DNA from: Schlegelella_A sp038318385
Lineage (GTDB): Bacteria > Pseudomonadota > Gammaproteobacteria > Burkholderiales > Burkholderiaceae_C
Length of the DNA stretch: 64,000 nucleotides
Reading direction: 5' to 3'
Assembly (NCBI GenBank): GCA_038318385.1
Contig: JBBQCD010000011.1
Location: 24,296-88,295 of the forward strand
Shown: in pieces, positions 7,489-15,584 of the stretch
Numbering within the stretch: position 1 is the first letter of the stretch
Layout of the letters: every line of letters begins with the position of its first letter
Translations under genes and position numbers: made by a program
The notes under the pieces: generated by a model
Databases searched by the model: none
What the model was told of the DNA's origin: nothing
What the model saw: only the letters and a program-made list of their open reading frames with translations

Positions 7489-9006
7489 CTACTGGAATGC
7501 CACCTCGGCGAAGCTGCGCAGCTTGCGGCTGTGCAGCTGGTCGACGCCCTGGGCGCGCAGCAGCTCGAGGGCGCGGATGCCGATGCGCAGGTGCTGGTCG
7601 ACGCGCTCGCGGTAGAAGTGATTTGCCATGCCGGGCAGCTTGATCTCGCCGTGCAGCGGCTTGTCGCTGACGCACAGCAGCGTGCCGTACGGCACCCGGA
7701 AGCGGAAACCGTTGGCGGCGATCGAGGCGCTTTCCATGTCGAGCGCGATCGCCCGGCTCTGGCTGAACCGGCGCTCCGGGGTGCTGCCGTTGTTGCGCGA
7801 CGGCAGCAGCTCCCAGTTGCGGTTGTCGGTGCTGGCGACGGTCCCGGTGCGCATCAGGCGCTTGAGGTCGTAGCCCTTGAGCTGGGTGATGTCGGCGACG
7901 GCGGCCTCGAGCGCGAGTTGCACCTCGGCGAGCGGCGGGATCGGCACCCACAGCGGCAGCTCCTCGTCGAGGACGTGGTCCTCGCGCACGTAGCCGTGGG
8001 CAAGCACGTAGTCGCCGAGCTGCTGGGTGTTGCGCAGGCCCGCGCAGTGGCCGAGCATCACCCACGCATGGGGCCGCAGCACGGCGATATGGTCGGTGAT
8101 GGTCTTGGCATTGGCCGGTCCCACGCCGATGTTCACCATCGTAATGCCGGCGCGGTCGCCGCGCACCAGGTGGTAGGCCGGCATCTGCGGCAGCCGCGGC
8201 GGCGCCACGCCGAGCTCGTCGCCCGGGCGCGGGGCGGTTCCGCTGCGACGCGTCGTCACGTTACCGGGCTCGATGAAGGCGGTGTAGTCGAGACTGCCGT
8301 CGGTTCCGGCCATGCTCTCGTGGCCGAGGCGCACGAACTCGTCGATGTAGAACTGGTAGTTCGTGAACAGCACGAAGTTCTGGAAGTGTTCCGGGTCGGT
8401 GCCGGTGTAGTGGCGCAGGCGGTGCAGCGAGTAGTCGACGCGAGGCGCTGTGAACAGCGCCAGCGGATGCGGCTCGCCGGGCGCGGGTTCGAAGGTGCCG
8501 TTGGCAATGCCGTCGTCCATCGCGCCGAGGTCGGGCAGGTCGAAGACGTCGCGCATCAGCAGGCGTCGCTCGGTGCTGAGGTTGCCCTCGATGTGATCGT
8601 GCTCGGCGAGGGAAAAATGCACCGGGATCGGCTGCGTGCCGGTGCCGACCTCGAGCGCTACGCCGTGGTTCTGCAGCAGCAGGCGGAACTGCTCGAGGTA
8701 GTAGTTGCCGAACAGGTCGGGGCGTGTGAGTGTGGTTTCGTAGGTGCCGGGTCCGGCGACGAAGCCGTAGCTCAGGCGCGAGTCGGCGCGGGCGAAGGTG
8801 TCGGTGTGGACGCGCACGAAGGGGTAGCTCGCGCGCACTCGCCCGCCCGGATGGTCGCCGTTGATGAAGGCTCGCAGCGCGCCGCGCAGGTGGGCGACGC
8901 TGCCGTCGTAGATCGCCTTGACCTGCGCCAGCGCCGCCTCGGCATCGGAAAAGCGCGCCGGTGCCACGTAGTGCGGCGCCAGCGTCATCGGGTCTTTTTT
9001 CGTCAT
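7489..9006 (-). CDS. amn: AMP nucleosidase
   Basis: Splits AMP into adenine and ribose 5-phosphate and so helps set adenylate levels. The 505 residues align along their length with E. coli Amn (484 residues as I recall). An N-terminal AMP-nucleosidase domain (RLRHYTGT, FVLFTNYQFY) is followed by a nucleoside-phosphorylase-like domain with NIGVGPANAKT, MLGHCAGLR, DMESASIAA and SDKPLHGEIKLPG. The start at 9006 has a weak ribosome site; an ATG six codons further in is possible. The reading frame stays open far upstream, but that part overlaps dadA and the lipid kinase and is not coding. The gene is divergent from dadA. Confidence 0.95.
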   Translation of the reverse strand: MTKKDPMTLAPHYVAPARFSDAEAALAQVKAIYDGSVAHLRGALRAFINGDHPGGRVRASYPFVRVHTDTFARADSRLSYGFVAGPGTYETTLTRPDLFGNYYLEQFRLLLQNHGVALEVGTGTQPIPVHFSLAEHDHIEGNLSTERRLLMRDVFDLPDLGAMDDGIANGTFEPAPGEPHPLALFTAPRVDYSLHRLRHYTGTDPEHFQNFVLFTNYQFYIDEFVRLGHESMAGTDGSLDYTAFIEPGNVTTRRSGTAPRPGDELGVAPPRLPQMPAYHLVRGDRAGITMVNIGVGPANAKTITDHIAVLRPHAWVMLGHCAGLRNTQQLGDYVLAHGYVREDHVLDEELPLWVPIPPLAEVQLALEAAVADITQLKGYDLKRLMRTGTVASTDNRNWELLPSRNNGSTPERRFSQSRAIALDMESASIAANGFRFRVPYGTLLCVSDKPLHGEIKLPGMANHFYRERVDQHLRIGIRALELLRAQGVDQLHSRKLRSFAEVAFQ

Positions 9007-9072
9007 GGCGTATTCTCGCGCGCCGACGATGACAGGACATCCGGGATGCGGCCGCCTTGCCCGCCGAGACCC

Positions 9073-9101
9073 TAAACTGCCCCGACCCGGCGCGACGCCG
9101 G
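9073..9101 (+). promoter_or_regulatory. Candidate -10 box and inverted repeat before dadA
   Basis: TAAACT at 9073-9078 resembles a -10 box. CCGGCG (9087-9092) and CGCCGG (9096-9101) are perfect 6-base arms around CGA. The repeat lies in the predicted 5' leader, 13 bases before the dadA start. It could be an operator or a leader hairpin. Short GC-rich repeats arise by chance in such DNA, so confidence is low. Confidence 0.3.
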
Positions 9102-9114
9102 TCGAAGGGGAGCG

Positions 9115-10368
9115 ATGAGGGTGCTGGTACTCGGCAGCGGCGTCATCGGCGTCTCGGCCGCCTGGGAACTGGCGGTCGCCGGCCACGAGGTCACGGTCGT
9201 CGATCGCCAGCCGGCGGCGGGGTTGGAGACGAGCTACGCCAACGCCGGGGAGGTCTCGCCCGGCTATTCGGCGCCCTGGGCCGGCCCGGGGGTGCCGCTG
9301 AAGGCGGTGAAGTGGCTGCTGATGCACCACCGTCCCCTCGTCGTCCGACCGAACGTCGACCTCGACCTGGTGCGCTGGGGGCTGGCGATGCTGCGGAACT
9401 GCACGGCGCGGCGTTACGAGCTCAACAAGAGCCGGATGATGCGGCTGGCCGAGTACAGCCGTGACTGCCTGCGCGACCTCCGCCGCGACACCGGCATCCG
9501 CTACGACGAGCGCATGCAGGGGACGCTGCAGCTCTTCCGCACCCGCAAGCAATTCGACGCCAGTGCCGCCGACATCGCGGTGCTGCGCGAATGCGGCGTC
9601 GCCCATGCGTTGCTCGACCGGGCCGGCTGCATCGTGCGCGAGCCGGCGCTCGCGGCGGTCGAGGAGAAGTTCGTCGGCGGCCTGCTGCTGCCTGGCGACG
9701 AGACCGGCGACTGCTTCAAATTCACGCAGCGCCTGGCCGCGCTCGCCGCCGCGCGCGGCGTCGTCTTCCGCCACACGACCCGCATCGACCGGCTGCTCGA
9801 GGGCAAAGACGGCATCGACGGCGTGGCGACTTCGGCTGGGACCCTCGTCGCCGACGCCTACCTCGTCGCGCTCGGCAGCTACTCGCCGCTGCTGCTGCGC
9901 CCGCTCGGACTGCGCCTGCCGGTGTACCCGGTCAAGGGCTATTCGATCACCGTGCCGATCGTCGACACCGCCGGCGCGCCGGAGTCGACCGTGATGGACG
10001 AGACCCACAAGGTCGCGGTGACGCGCCTGGGCGATCGCATCCGGGTCGGCGGCACGGCGGAGCTGGCCGGCTATACGCTGAAGCTCCACGAGGCGCGGCG
10101 GCGCACGCTCGCCCACGTCGTCGGCGACCTGTTCCCGAACGGCGGCGACATCCAGCGGGCCGAATTCTGGTGCGGCCTGCGGCCGATGACCCTGGACGGC
10201 ACGCCGCTGGTCGGGCCGACACCGTGGCGCAACCTGTGGCTCGCGACCGGCCACGGCACGCTCGGCTGGACCATGGCCGCCGGCACGGCGCGCGTCATCG
10301 CCGATCTGATCGGTGCTCGGCAGCCCGCGATCGACCTCGATGGCCTGACGGTGGCCCGCTACGGCTGA
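9115..10368 (+). CDS. dadA: D-amino acid dehydrogenase small subunit type
   Basis: FAD enzyme of the inner membrane that oxidises D-amino acids (typically D-alanine) to keto acids, feeding electrons to the respiratory chain. The N-terminal dinucleotide motif GSGVIG is at residues 7-12. ETSYANAGEVSPGYSAPWA and the C-terminal WCGLRPMTLDGTPLVG and GHGTLGWTMA are family signatures. The length of 417 is normal. GGGGAG precedes the ATG. No alanine racemase is next to it. The 3' end overlaps the convergent lipid kinase gene by 10 bases. Confidence 0.93.
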   Translation: MRVLVLGSGVIGVSAAWELAVAGHEVTVVDRQPAAGLETSYANAGEVSPGYSAPWAGPGVPLKAVKWLLMHHRPLVVRPNVDLDLVRWGLAMLRNCTARRYELNKSRMMRLAEYSRDCLRDLRRDTGIRYDERMQGTLQLFRTRKQFDASAADIAVLRECGVAHALLDRAGCIVREPALAAVEEKFVGGLLLPGDETGDCFKFTQRLAALAAARGVVFRHTTRIDRLLEGKDGIDGVATSAGTLVADAYLVALGSYSPLLLRPLGLRLPVYPVKGYSITVPIVDTAGAPESTVMDETHKVAVTRLGDRIRVGGTAELAGYTLKLHEARRRTLAHVVGDLFPNGGDIQRAEFWCGLRPMTLDGTPLVGPTPWRNLWLATGHGTLGWTMAAGTARVIADLIGARQPAIDLDGLTVARYG

Positions 10369-11303
10369 ACCGCGCTGGCGCCGGCCGCGGTCGGCGCCAA
10401 TGCGGTCGGACCATTTCCGACGACGACATGCAGCGAGCCGGGTCGCACCCGCACCTCGAAGGAATCGACCGATCCCAGCGGCTCGCCATCGGCTGCCAGT
10501 GGGATCGGTGTGGTCGATTCGACTTGCAGCGTCGTGTAGGGCCAAGTGACGACGCGCGCGTCGCGAAGGTGCGTGCCGGCCAGCAGGCGCGGCAGCATCC
10601 GCAGCGCGCCGAATCGGCTGAAGTCGCCGGCCACGAGCAGGTCGAGCCGGGCATCGTCGAGCGTTGCCGACGGCACCGCCGGCATGCCGCTGCCGAAGGT
10701 CGGCGTGTTGCAGGTCGAGGCGAACAGGGCAACGCCGCCGTGGCGCAGGGTGCCATCGGCCGTGATGCGCAGGTCCCAGGTGCGCAGCGATGTCAGTTCG
10801 CGCAGCGTGCTCCAGAGGTAGCGCGGCAGGCCGGTCAGCCACGTCGGCGCAGCGATCGCGCGCACGCAGACGGCGGCGTCGAAACCCGCCGACAGACTCG
10901 AGTGGAAGGGCACGTTGCGGCCCGCGCAGCTCATGACGCCGGTGTCGATCGCCACGGCCGGGGCGTGCAGGGCGTGAGCCAGTGCGGCCTCCCACGTCAC
11001 TCCGAGGAGGCCGATCGCGCGCGCTCCGTCGTTGCCGGTGCCGAACGGCACCAGCGCCAGGGTGTGGTGGCGGGCGAGCAGCGCGGGCAGCATCTGGTGC
11101 AGCGTGCCGTCGCCACCGATCAGGATCACGCGGCTGCGCATCGGCAAGGCGAGCAGCATCGCCTGGGCGCGCTCGATGCCGTCGGATCGCACGAAGAGCG
11201 CGTTCGGTGCGTGCGATGCGAGCCAGGACTCCACCGGCGCAGCGAGCGCCGCGGCCCGGCCGCCGGCAGCGCGTGGATTCAGCAGGACCAGGCTGGCGCT
11301 CAT
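10359..11303 (-). CDS. Diacylglycerol kinase-like lipid kinase
   Basis: A 314-residue member of the diacylglycerol/sphingosine kinase catalytic family. The ATP-binding GGDGTLHQ is at residues 63-70 and PFGTGND follows near 86-92. The C-terminal beta part includes LAADGEPLG, usual in these enzymes. It probably phosphorylates a membrane lipid such as diacylglycerol; the true substrate is unknown. It overlaps dadA tail to tail by 10 bases and is divergent from the carboxyltransferase fusion. No transmembrane segments are evident, as expected for the soluble YegS/DgkB type. Confidence 0.85.
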   Translation of the reverse strand: MSASLVLLNPRAAGGRAAALAAPVESWLASHAPNALFVRSDGIERAQAMLLALPMRSRVILIGGDGTLHQMLPALLARHHTLALVPFGTGNDGARAIGLLGVTWEAALAHALHAPAVAIDTGVMSCAGRNVPFHSSLSAGFDAAVCVRAIAAPTWLTGLPRYLWSTLRELTSLRTWDLRITADGTLRHGGVALFASTCNTPTFGSGMPAVPSATLDDARLDLLVAGDFSRFGALRMLPRLLAGTHLRDARVVTWPYTTLQVESTTPIPLAADGEPLGSVDSFEVRVRPGSLHVVVGNGPTALAPTAAGASAVQP

Positions 11304-11403
11304 CGGCGCGATTCTCGGCAGCAGCGGCAGCCGCCGTTAGCGGGTGTTCCCGCCGTCGGGGCGGCAGGCGGCGGCACCGCTACAGTCGCTGCAGGAGGAG
11401 CGG

Positions 11404-13236
11404 ATGAACGAGCGAACGGTCCGGGCGCCGATGTCCTCGACGGTGGTCGAAGTGCTGGTCGCTGAGGGTGCGCGCTTCGAGGCGCGGCAACCCCTGGTGA
11501 TCGTCGAGGCGATGAAGATGGAGCACGAGCTTCGCGCCGACGCGGACGGGCAGGTCCTGGCGGTGCGCGCCCGCGCGGGCGAGAGCGTCGAGGCCGGCGA
11601 CGTTTTGCTGGAGCTGGCGGACACGCCGGAGGGGGACCGACCCTTGTCGGCATCGCCGTCCAGAGAACCCGCTGCCGCGGCCGCATCGATCCGCCCGGAC
11701 CTGCGCGAATTGCGCGAGCGCCTCGCGGCGACTGCCGACGCCGCCCGGCCTGACGCCGTGGCGCGGCGCCACGCGAACGGGCTGCGCACCGCGCGCGAGA
11801 ACATTGCCGATCTCTGCGACGCCGACAGCTTCGTCGAGTACGGCGGGCTGGCGATCGCCGCCCAGCGCGGCCGCCGCAGCCTGGAGGACCTGATCCAGCG
11901 GACGCCCGCCGACGGCATGGTGACCGGCATCGGCAGCATCAACGCGGCGCTCCATGGCGACAAGGCGGCGCGCTGCGTCGTCATGGCCTACGACGCGACG
12001 GTGCTGGCGGGGACCCAGGGCACGCGCAACCACCAGAAGACCGACCGCATGCTCGGCATCGCGCTCGAACAGCGTCTGCCGACAGTGCTCTTCGCCGAAG
12101 GCGGCGGCGGGCGGCCCGGCGACACCGACGCCGCCGTCGTCGCCGGCCTGCATGTGGCCACCTTCGCGAGCTACGCCCGCCTCAGCGGCCGGGTCCCGGT
12201 CGTCGGCATCGTCGCCGGGCGCTGCTTCGCCGGCAACGCCGCACTGGTCGGCTGCAGCGACGTCATCATCGCCACCCGCGCCAGCAACATCGGCATGGGC
12301 GGTCCGGCCATGGTCGAAGGCGGCGGGCTCGGCGTCTGGGCACCGGAGGACATCGGACCGAGCGGCGTGCAATCGGCCAACGGCGTGATCGACGTGCTGG
12401 TCGACGACGAGGCCGAGGCGGTGGCGGCTGCCAGGCGCTACCTGTCCTTCTTCCAGGGGCCGCTTGCCGCCTGGGAGGCTACCGTCGGAGGCGCGGCGCT
12501 GCGCGACGCGCTGCCGGAGAACCGGGTCCGCGCTTACGACATGCGCGTGGTCATGCGTCTCGTCGCCGATCGGGACGGCCTGCTGGAGCTTCGCGCCGGT
12601 TTCGGCGTGGGCATCCATACGGCGCTGGCGCGCATCGAGGGCCGCGCGGTCGGCCTCATCGCCAGCAACCCCGCGCACCTCGGCGGCGCGATCGATGCCG
12701 ATGCCGCCGACAAGGCGGCGCGTTTCCTCCAGCTCTGCAATGCCCACGGCCTGCCCGTCGTGTCGCTGGTCGACACCCCCGGCTTCATGGTCGGCCCGGA
12801 AGTCGAAGCCCAGGCCCAGGTGCGGCACGTCAGCCGGATGTTCGTGGCGGCCGCGCACCTGCGCGTGCCGTTCTTCGCCGTGGTGCTGCGCAAGGGCTAT
12901 GGCCTCGGTGCGATGGCGATGACGGGTGGCGGCTTCCATGCGACCGTGTCCACGGTCGCGTGGCCGAGCGGCGAGTTCGGCGCGATGGGCCTCGAAGGTG
13001 CGGTGCGCCTGGGCTACCGCAAGGAACTGGCGGCGGCGGCGCCGGGCGCAGAGCGCGATGCCTTGTATGAAAGCCTGGTGGCCCGACAGTACGCCGACGG
13101 GAAGGCGCTCAACATGGCGACGACGCTGGAGATCGATGCCGTGATCGATCCGGCCGACACGCGGCGCTGGCTGGTCTCGGGACTGGTTTCGTCGAGGGTC
13201 GGTCCGCCAGAGGCGGGCTATGTCGACGCCTGGTGA
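11404..13236 (+). CDS. Biotin carrier-carboxyltransferase fusion of an acyl-CoA carboxylase
   Basis: A 610-residue protein of two parts. Residues 1-70 are a biotinyl domain with EAMKMEH, so Lys38 is the biotin site. Residues about 95-600 are an acyl-CoA carboxyltransferase (TRNHQKTDRM, FAEGGGGRPGD, RCFAGNAAL, GFMVGPEVEAQAQ). There is no biotin carboxylase domain, so carboxybiotin must be made by another protein; the only one in this window is LiuD at 57178. In most acyl-CoA carboxylases the carrier is joined to the carboxylase instead. The acyl-CoA substrate is unknown. The ATG is preceded by GGAGGAG. The gene stands alone between a lipid kinase and small genes. Confidence 0.88.
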   Translation: MNERTVRAPMSSTVVEVLVAEGARFEARQPLVIVEAMKMEHELRADADGQVLAVRARAGESVEAGDVLLELADTPEGDRPLSASPSREPAAAAASIRPDLRELRERLAATADAARPDAVARRHANGLRTARENIADLCDADSFVEYGGLAIAAQRGRRSLEDLIQRTPADGMVTGIGSINAALHGDKAARCVVMAYDATVLAGTQGTRNHQKTDRMLGIALEQRLPTVLFAEGGGGRPGDTDAAVVAGLHVATFASYARLSGRVPVVGIVAGRCFAGNAALVGCSDVIIATRASNIGMGGPAMVEGGGLGVWAPEDIGPSGVQSANGVIDVLVDDEAEAVAAARRYLSFFQGPLAAWEATVGGAALRDALPENRVRAYDMRVVMRLVADRDGLLELRAGFGVGIHTALARIEGRAVGLIASNPAHLGGAIDADAADKAARFLQLCNAHGLPVVSLVDTPGFMVGPEVEAQAQVRHVSRMFVAAAHLRVPFFAVVLRKGYGLGAMAMTGGGFHATVSTVAWPSGEFGAMGLEGAVRLGYRKELAAAAPGAERDALYESLVARQYADGKALNMATTLEIDAVIDPADTRRWLVSGLVSSRVGPPEAGYVDAW

Positions 13237-13287
13237 GCGGGTCCGACCCGCCCGACGCACTCGAGAGGGGACAGGCCTTGCGCCGGG

Positions 13288-13518
13288 TCACCCCGGACGG
13301 GTCGGCTCGCCCACCGCCGAAGGGGCGTCGGGCCAGTACCTCGCCTGCAGCCTCGGGTCCGCCGCTTCATAGCCGAGCGTCTCGCCAGAGGCGTCGTACC
13401 CGAAGGTCTCGTCAAGGCTCGAGGCAGGGGCGGCGGTGACCGGCATGCCGTTCGCTTCGCGCTGACCGGCGAAATACCAGCGCTTCACGTCTTCGACCCA
13501 ATCCGCATCGCTCGCCAT
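13288..13518 (-). CDS. Small acidic uncharacterised protein, 76 residues
   Basis: Starts MASDADWVEDVKRWYFAG and ends with LGYEAADPRLQARYWPDAP. The amino-acid makeup is protein-like, and the aromatic and acidic motifs resemble short hypothetical proteins of Burkholderiales. GGAGC and AAGG lie just before the ATG at 13518. The frame is open much further upstream, but that part is Arg/Ser-rich and not convincing. It is convergent with the carboxyltransferase fusion, 51 bases from its stop. No function can be given. Confidence 0.6.
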   Translation of the reverse strand: MASDADWVEDVKRWYFAGQREANGMPVTAAPASSLDETFGYDASGETLGYEAADPRLQARYWPDAPSAVGEPTRPG

Positions 13519-13834
13519 GGCCTTGCTCCGAGAGAGTGCGCCGGGGGTCGGAACACCGTGACGCCATCGTCCGACGCGTCCGAGGCGAGCGCCATCGGTG
13601 GAGGGTGCAGCGTGGCGTAGGAGACGGCCCACGCAGGTATCGAAATGCTTCCGCCGCGCAGTGGCGGGCAGGTCAACGCGTGGAGTCCGACACAGGGATA
13701 CGCTGCGCGCCGATGGCGAAGTCCGCGGGGGCGAGCCAGACTGCACCGGCCGGAGCGCGGGTCCCGCGCGCGCCGCTGCGATTGTTCCATCTTCCCCGGA
13801 CATTCCGTCTTCCCCGGACATTCAGGAGTCACCC
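13519..13834. other. Gene-free region between two divergent small genes
   Basis: These 316 bases separate the divergent 76-residue and glycine-zipper genes. Beyond the direct repeat at 13790-13823 I see no convincing gene. Several frames are open across it, but none has a ribosome site and protein-like composition. It must hold promoters for both flanking genes; I could not place -35/-10 pairs with confidence. Confidence 0.6.
13790..13823. repeat. Direct repeat of 16 bases in the glycine-zipper promoter/leader
   Basis: TCTTCCCCGGACATTC occurs at 13790-13805 and again at 13808-13823, with two bases between. The second copy ends directly before the AGGAG ribosome site of the glycine-zipper gene. 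It could be a pair of binding sites or a replication-slippage duplication. TCCCCGGA contains a small internal palindrome. Function is unknown. Confidence 0.7.
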
Positions 13835-14290
13835 ATGAACAAGCCTCTCCAAAGCGCCGGCATCGCCGTTGCCGCCGCCTTCGCCTTCGCCATCACGCCG
13901 CTGGCGGCCAGCGCCGCGCCGGATTCGCCGGCGTCCCGGGCCGCCACGCCGAAGCCCGCGCCGAGTGCGAGCGTCGGCCGCGTGGTGGGCATCGACCCGA
14001 TCCGCACCCGACCGCAGGGCAGCGGGGTCGGCGCCGTTGCCGGCGGGGTCGTCGGCGGCCTGATCGGCAACAAGGTGATCGGCGGAACCGCCGCGACTGC
14101 GATCGGTGCGGTCGGCGGCGCCGTCGCGGGCAATAATCTCGAGCGCAACCACCGCGAAGGTGTCGCCGGTTATCACGTTCACATCCGTCTCGACGACGGC
14201 CGCTCGCGCACCATCGACCAGAGTCACATCGGCAATCTTCACGTCGGCGACCGGGTCCGCATCGACAACGGCGGAGTGCGGCGCCTCTGA
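13835..14290 (+). CDS. Glycine-zipper outer-membrane-type protein
   Basis: A 151-residue exported protein. Residues 1-27 are a signal peptide (MNKPLQSAGIAVAAAFAF, then ASA). No lipobox cysteine is seen, unlike SlyB. Residues about 66-100 are a glycine-zipper 2TM segment rich in GG and AG repeats (GAVAGGVVGGLIGNKVIGG), which packs helices in membranes. The C-terminal 45 residues form a small beta domain ending in VGDRVRIDNGG. AGGAG stands 7 bases before the ATG. Such proteins affect envelope integrity; no partner is encoded next to it. Confidence 0.8.
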   Translation: MNKPLQSAGIAVAAAFAFAITPLAASAAPDSPASRAATPKPAPSASVGRVVGIDPIRTRPQGSGVGAVAGGVVGGLIGNKVIGGTAATAIGAVGGAVAGNNLERNHREGVAGYHVHIRLDDGRSRTIDQSHIGNLHVGDRVRIDNGGVRRL

Positions 14291-14302
14291 GCAGGAGCAT
14301 CC

Positions 14303-15118
14303 ATGGCGAAGGCAGCTTCCAGGATCCGAGTCGGTGTCGGCGGCTGGACCTTCGCCCCGTGGCGCGACAACTTCTTCCCGAAGGGACTGGCGCAGACCCG
14401 CGAGCTGGAGTACGCCTCGCGCCAGCTGACCGCCATCGAGATCAACGGAACCTACTATCGGACCCAATCGCCCGCGAGCTTTGCGAAGTGGCGGGAGGAA
14501 ACGCCGGCCGGCTTTGTCTTCAGCGCCAAGGCCTCGCGTTATGCCACCAACCAGCGCGTGCTCGGTGAAGCGGGCGAGTCGGTCAACCGCTTCGTCAACA
14601 GTGGCCTGGCCGAGCTTGGCGACAAGCTCGGACCGCTGGTCTGGCAGTTCATGCCGACCAAGCGTTTCGAGCCGGACGATTTCGAGGCCTTCCTCAAGCT
14701 GCTGCCTGCCCGCGTCGGCGGCATCGGGTTGCGCCACGTCATGGATGTGCGCCACCCGAGCTTCATGACGGCCGAGTACCTGGCGCTGGCACGCCGGTAC
14801 AAGGTCGCAACGGTGTTCGCCGACAGCGATGAGTATCCGTCGTTCGCCGACCTGACGGGTGATTTTGTCTACGCTCGGTTGATGCGCACGCAGGCCGAAC
14901 TCTCGACAGGCTATCCCGTGGAGGCGCTGGATGGGTGGGCGGCGGGCGCGCAATCCTGGGCCGTGGGCGACGAGCCCGGCGGGGTGCCGAAGGTCGAATC
15001 GACTGCGGCCCCGAAGGCCCCGCGCGATGTCTTCCTGTTCTTCATCAGCGGCGCCAAGGAGCGCGCGCCGGCTGCGGCGATGGCGTTGCTCGAAAGACTT
15101 TCGGGGTCCACGCCCTGA
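14303..15118 (+). CDS. DUF72 family protein (YecE-like)
   Basis: A 271-residue DUF72 protein, a TIM-barrel-like family of unknown reaction. Signatures are GVGGWTFAPWRDNFFP at the start, IEINGTYYRTQSPASFAKW, FSAKASRYATN, and LVWQFMPTKRF. The length is normal for the family. AGGAG precedes the ATG, and the gene starts 12 bases after the glycine-zipper gene, so the two are probably co-transcribed. It converges with the DUF1328 gene; an imperfect GC-rich inverted repeat at 15151-15164 lies between them without a T-run. Confidence 0.85.
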   Translation: MAKAASRIRVGVGGWTFAPWRDNFFPKGLAQTRELEYASRQLTAIEINGTYYRTQSPASFAKWREETPAGFVFSAKASRYATNQRVLGEAGESVNRFVNSGLAELGDKLGPLVWQFMPTKRFEPDDFEAFLKLLPARVGGIGLRHVMDVRHPSFMTAEYLALARRYKVATVFADSDEYPSFADLTGDFVYARLMRTQAELSTGYPVEALDGWAAGAQSWAVGDEPGGVPKVESTAAPKAPRDVFLFFISGAKERAPAAAMALLERLSGSTP

Positions 15119-15182
15119 TCCGGACCGGTCGGCCCGGCCGCGGGTCGAAGCGCTGCTGGCAGCGACCGACCTGCGCGACGGA

Positions 15183-15344
15183 CTATCGCCTGTTTCGGCC
15201 GAACAGGAACGTAGCGACGGCGAGGATGACGAAGACCACGAACAGGATCTTGGCGATCCCGGCGGCGCCGGCAGCGATGCCGCCGAAGCCGAGCACGGCG
15301 GCGATCAAGGCGATCACCAGGAAGACGACGGCGTAATGAAGCAT
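15183..15344 (-). CDS. DUF1328 small membrane protein (YtjA-like)
   Basis: A 53-residue protein with two hydrophobic helices (VVFLVIALIAAVLGFGG and ILFVVFVILAVATFLF) and a short Arg-rich tail. This matches DUF1328, a family of tiny inner-membrane proteins often linked to stress. The ATG at 15344 is chosen because AGGAG is 7 bases upstream and family members begin MLYYA; the ATG at 15350 is too close to the ribosome site. It is divergent from the NUDIX fusion across 240 bases, in which I see no other gene. Confidence 0.85.
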   Translation of the reverse strand: MLHYAVVFLVIALIAAVLGFGGIAAGAAGIAKILFVVFVILAVATFLFGRNRR

Positions 15345-15584
15345 TTGCATTCTCCTGAAGGCGAGGATTCGCCGGTTTTGGGGGTGGCGGGTCGTATCGC
15401 CCACGTGAATTCATCATGGCCGCCAGCCGGGTCTCGAGACATAGGCCGCGCACCTGAACCGCTGTCGGGAAGGTCGCGTCAGGCGGCGTAAGACGACGCC
15501 GCGCGCAGGGGCGGGGGCGGAAGCGGCGCAAGCCGGGCCGGCGCGTGCCAAACTGGCGGATGCCTCCGCCCCGATCGGTTCCCG

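Noticed and set aside
9007..10995. Upstream extension of the amn frame
   Set aside because: It runs antisense through dadA and part of the lipid kinase, with no protein-like composition.
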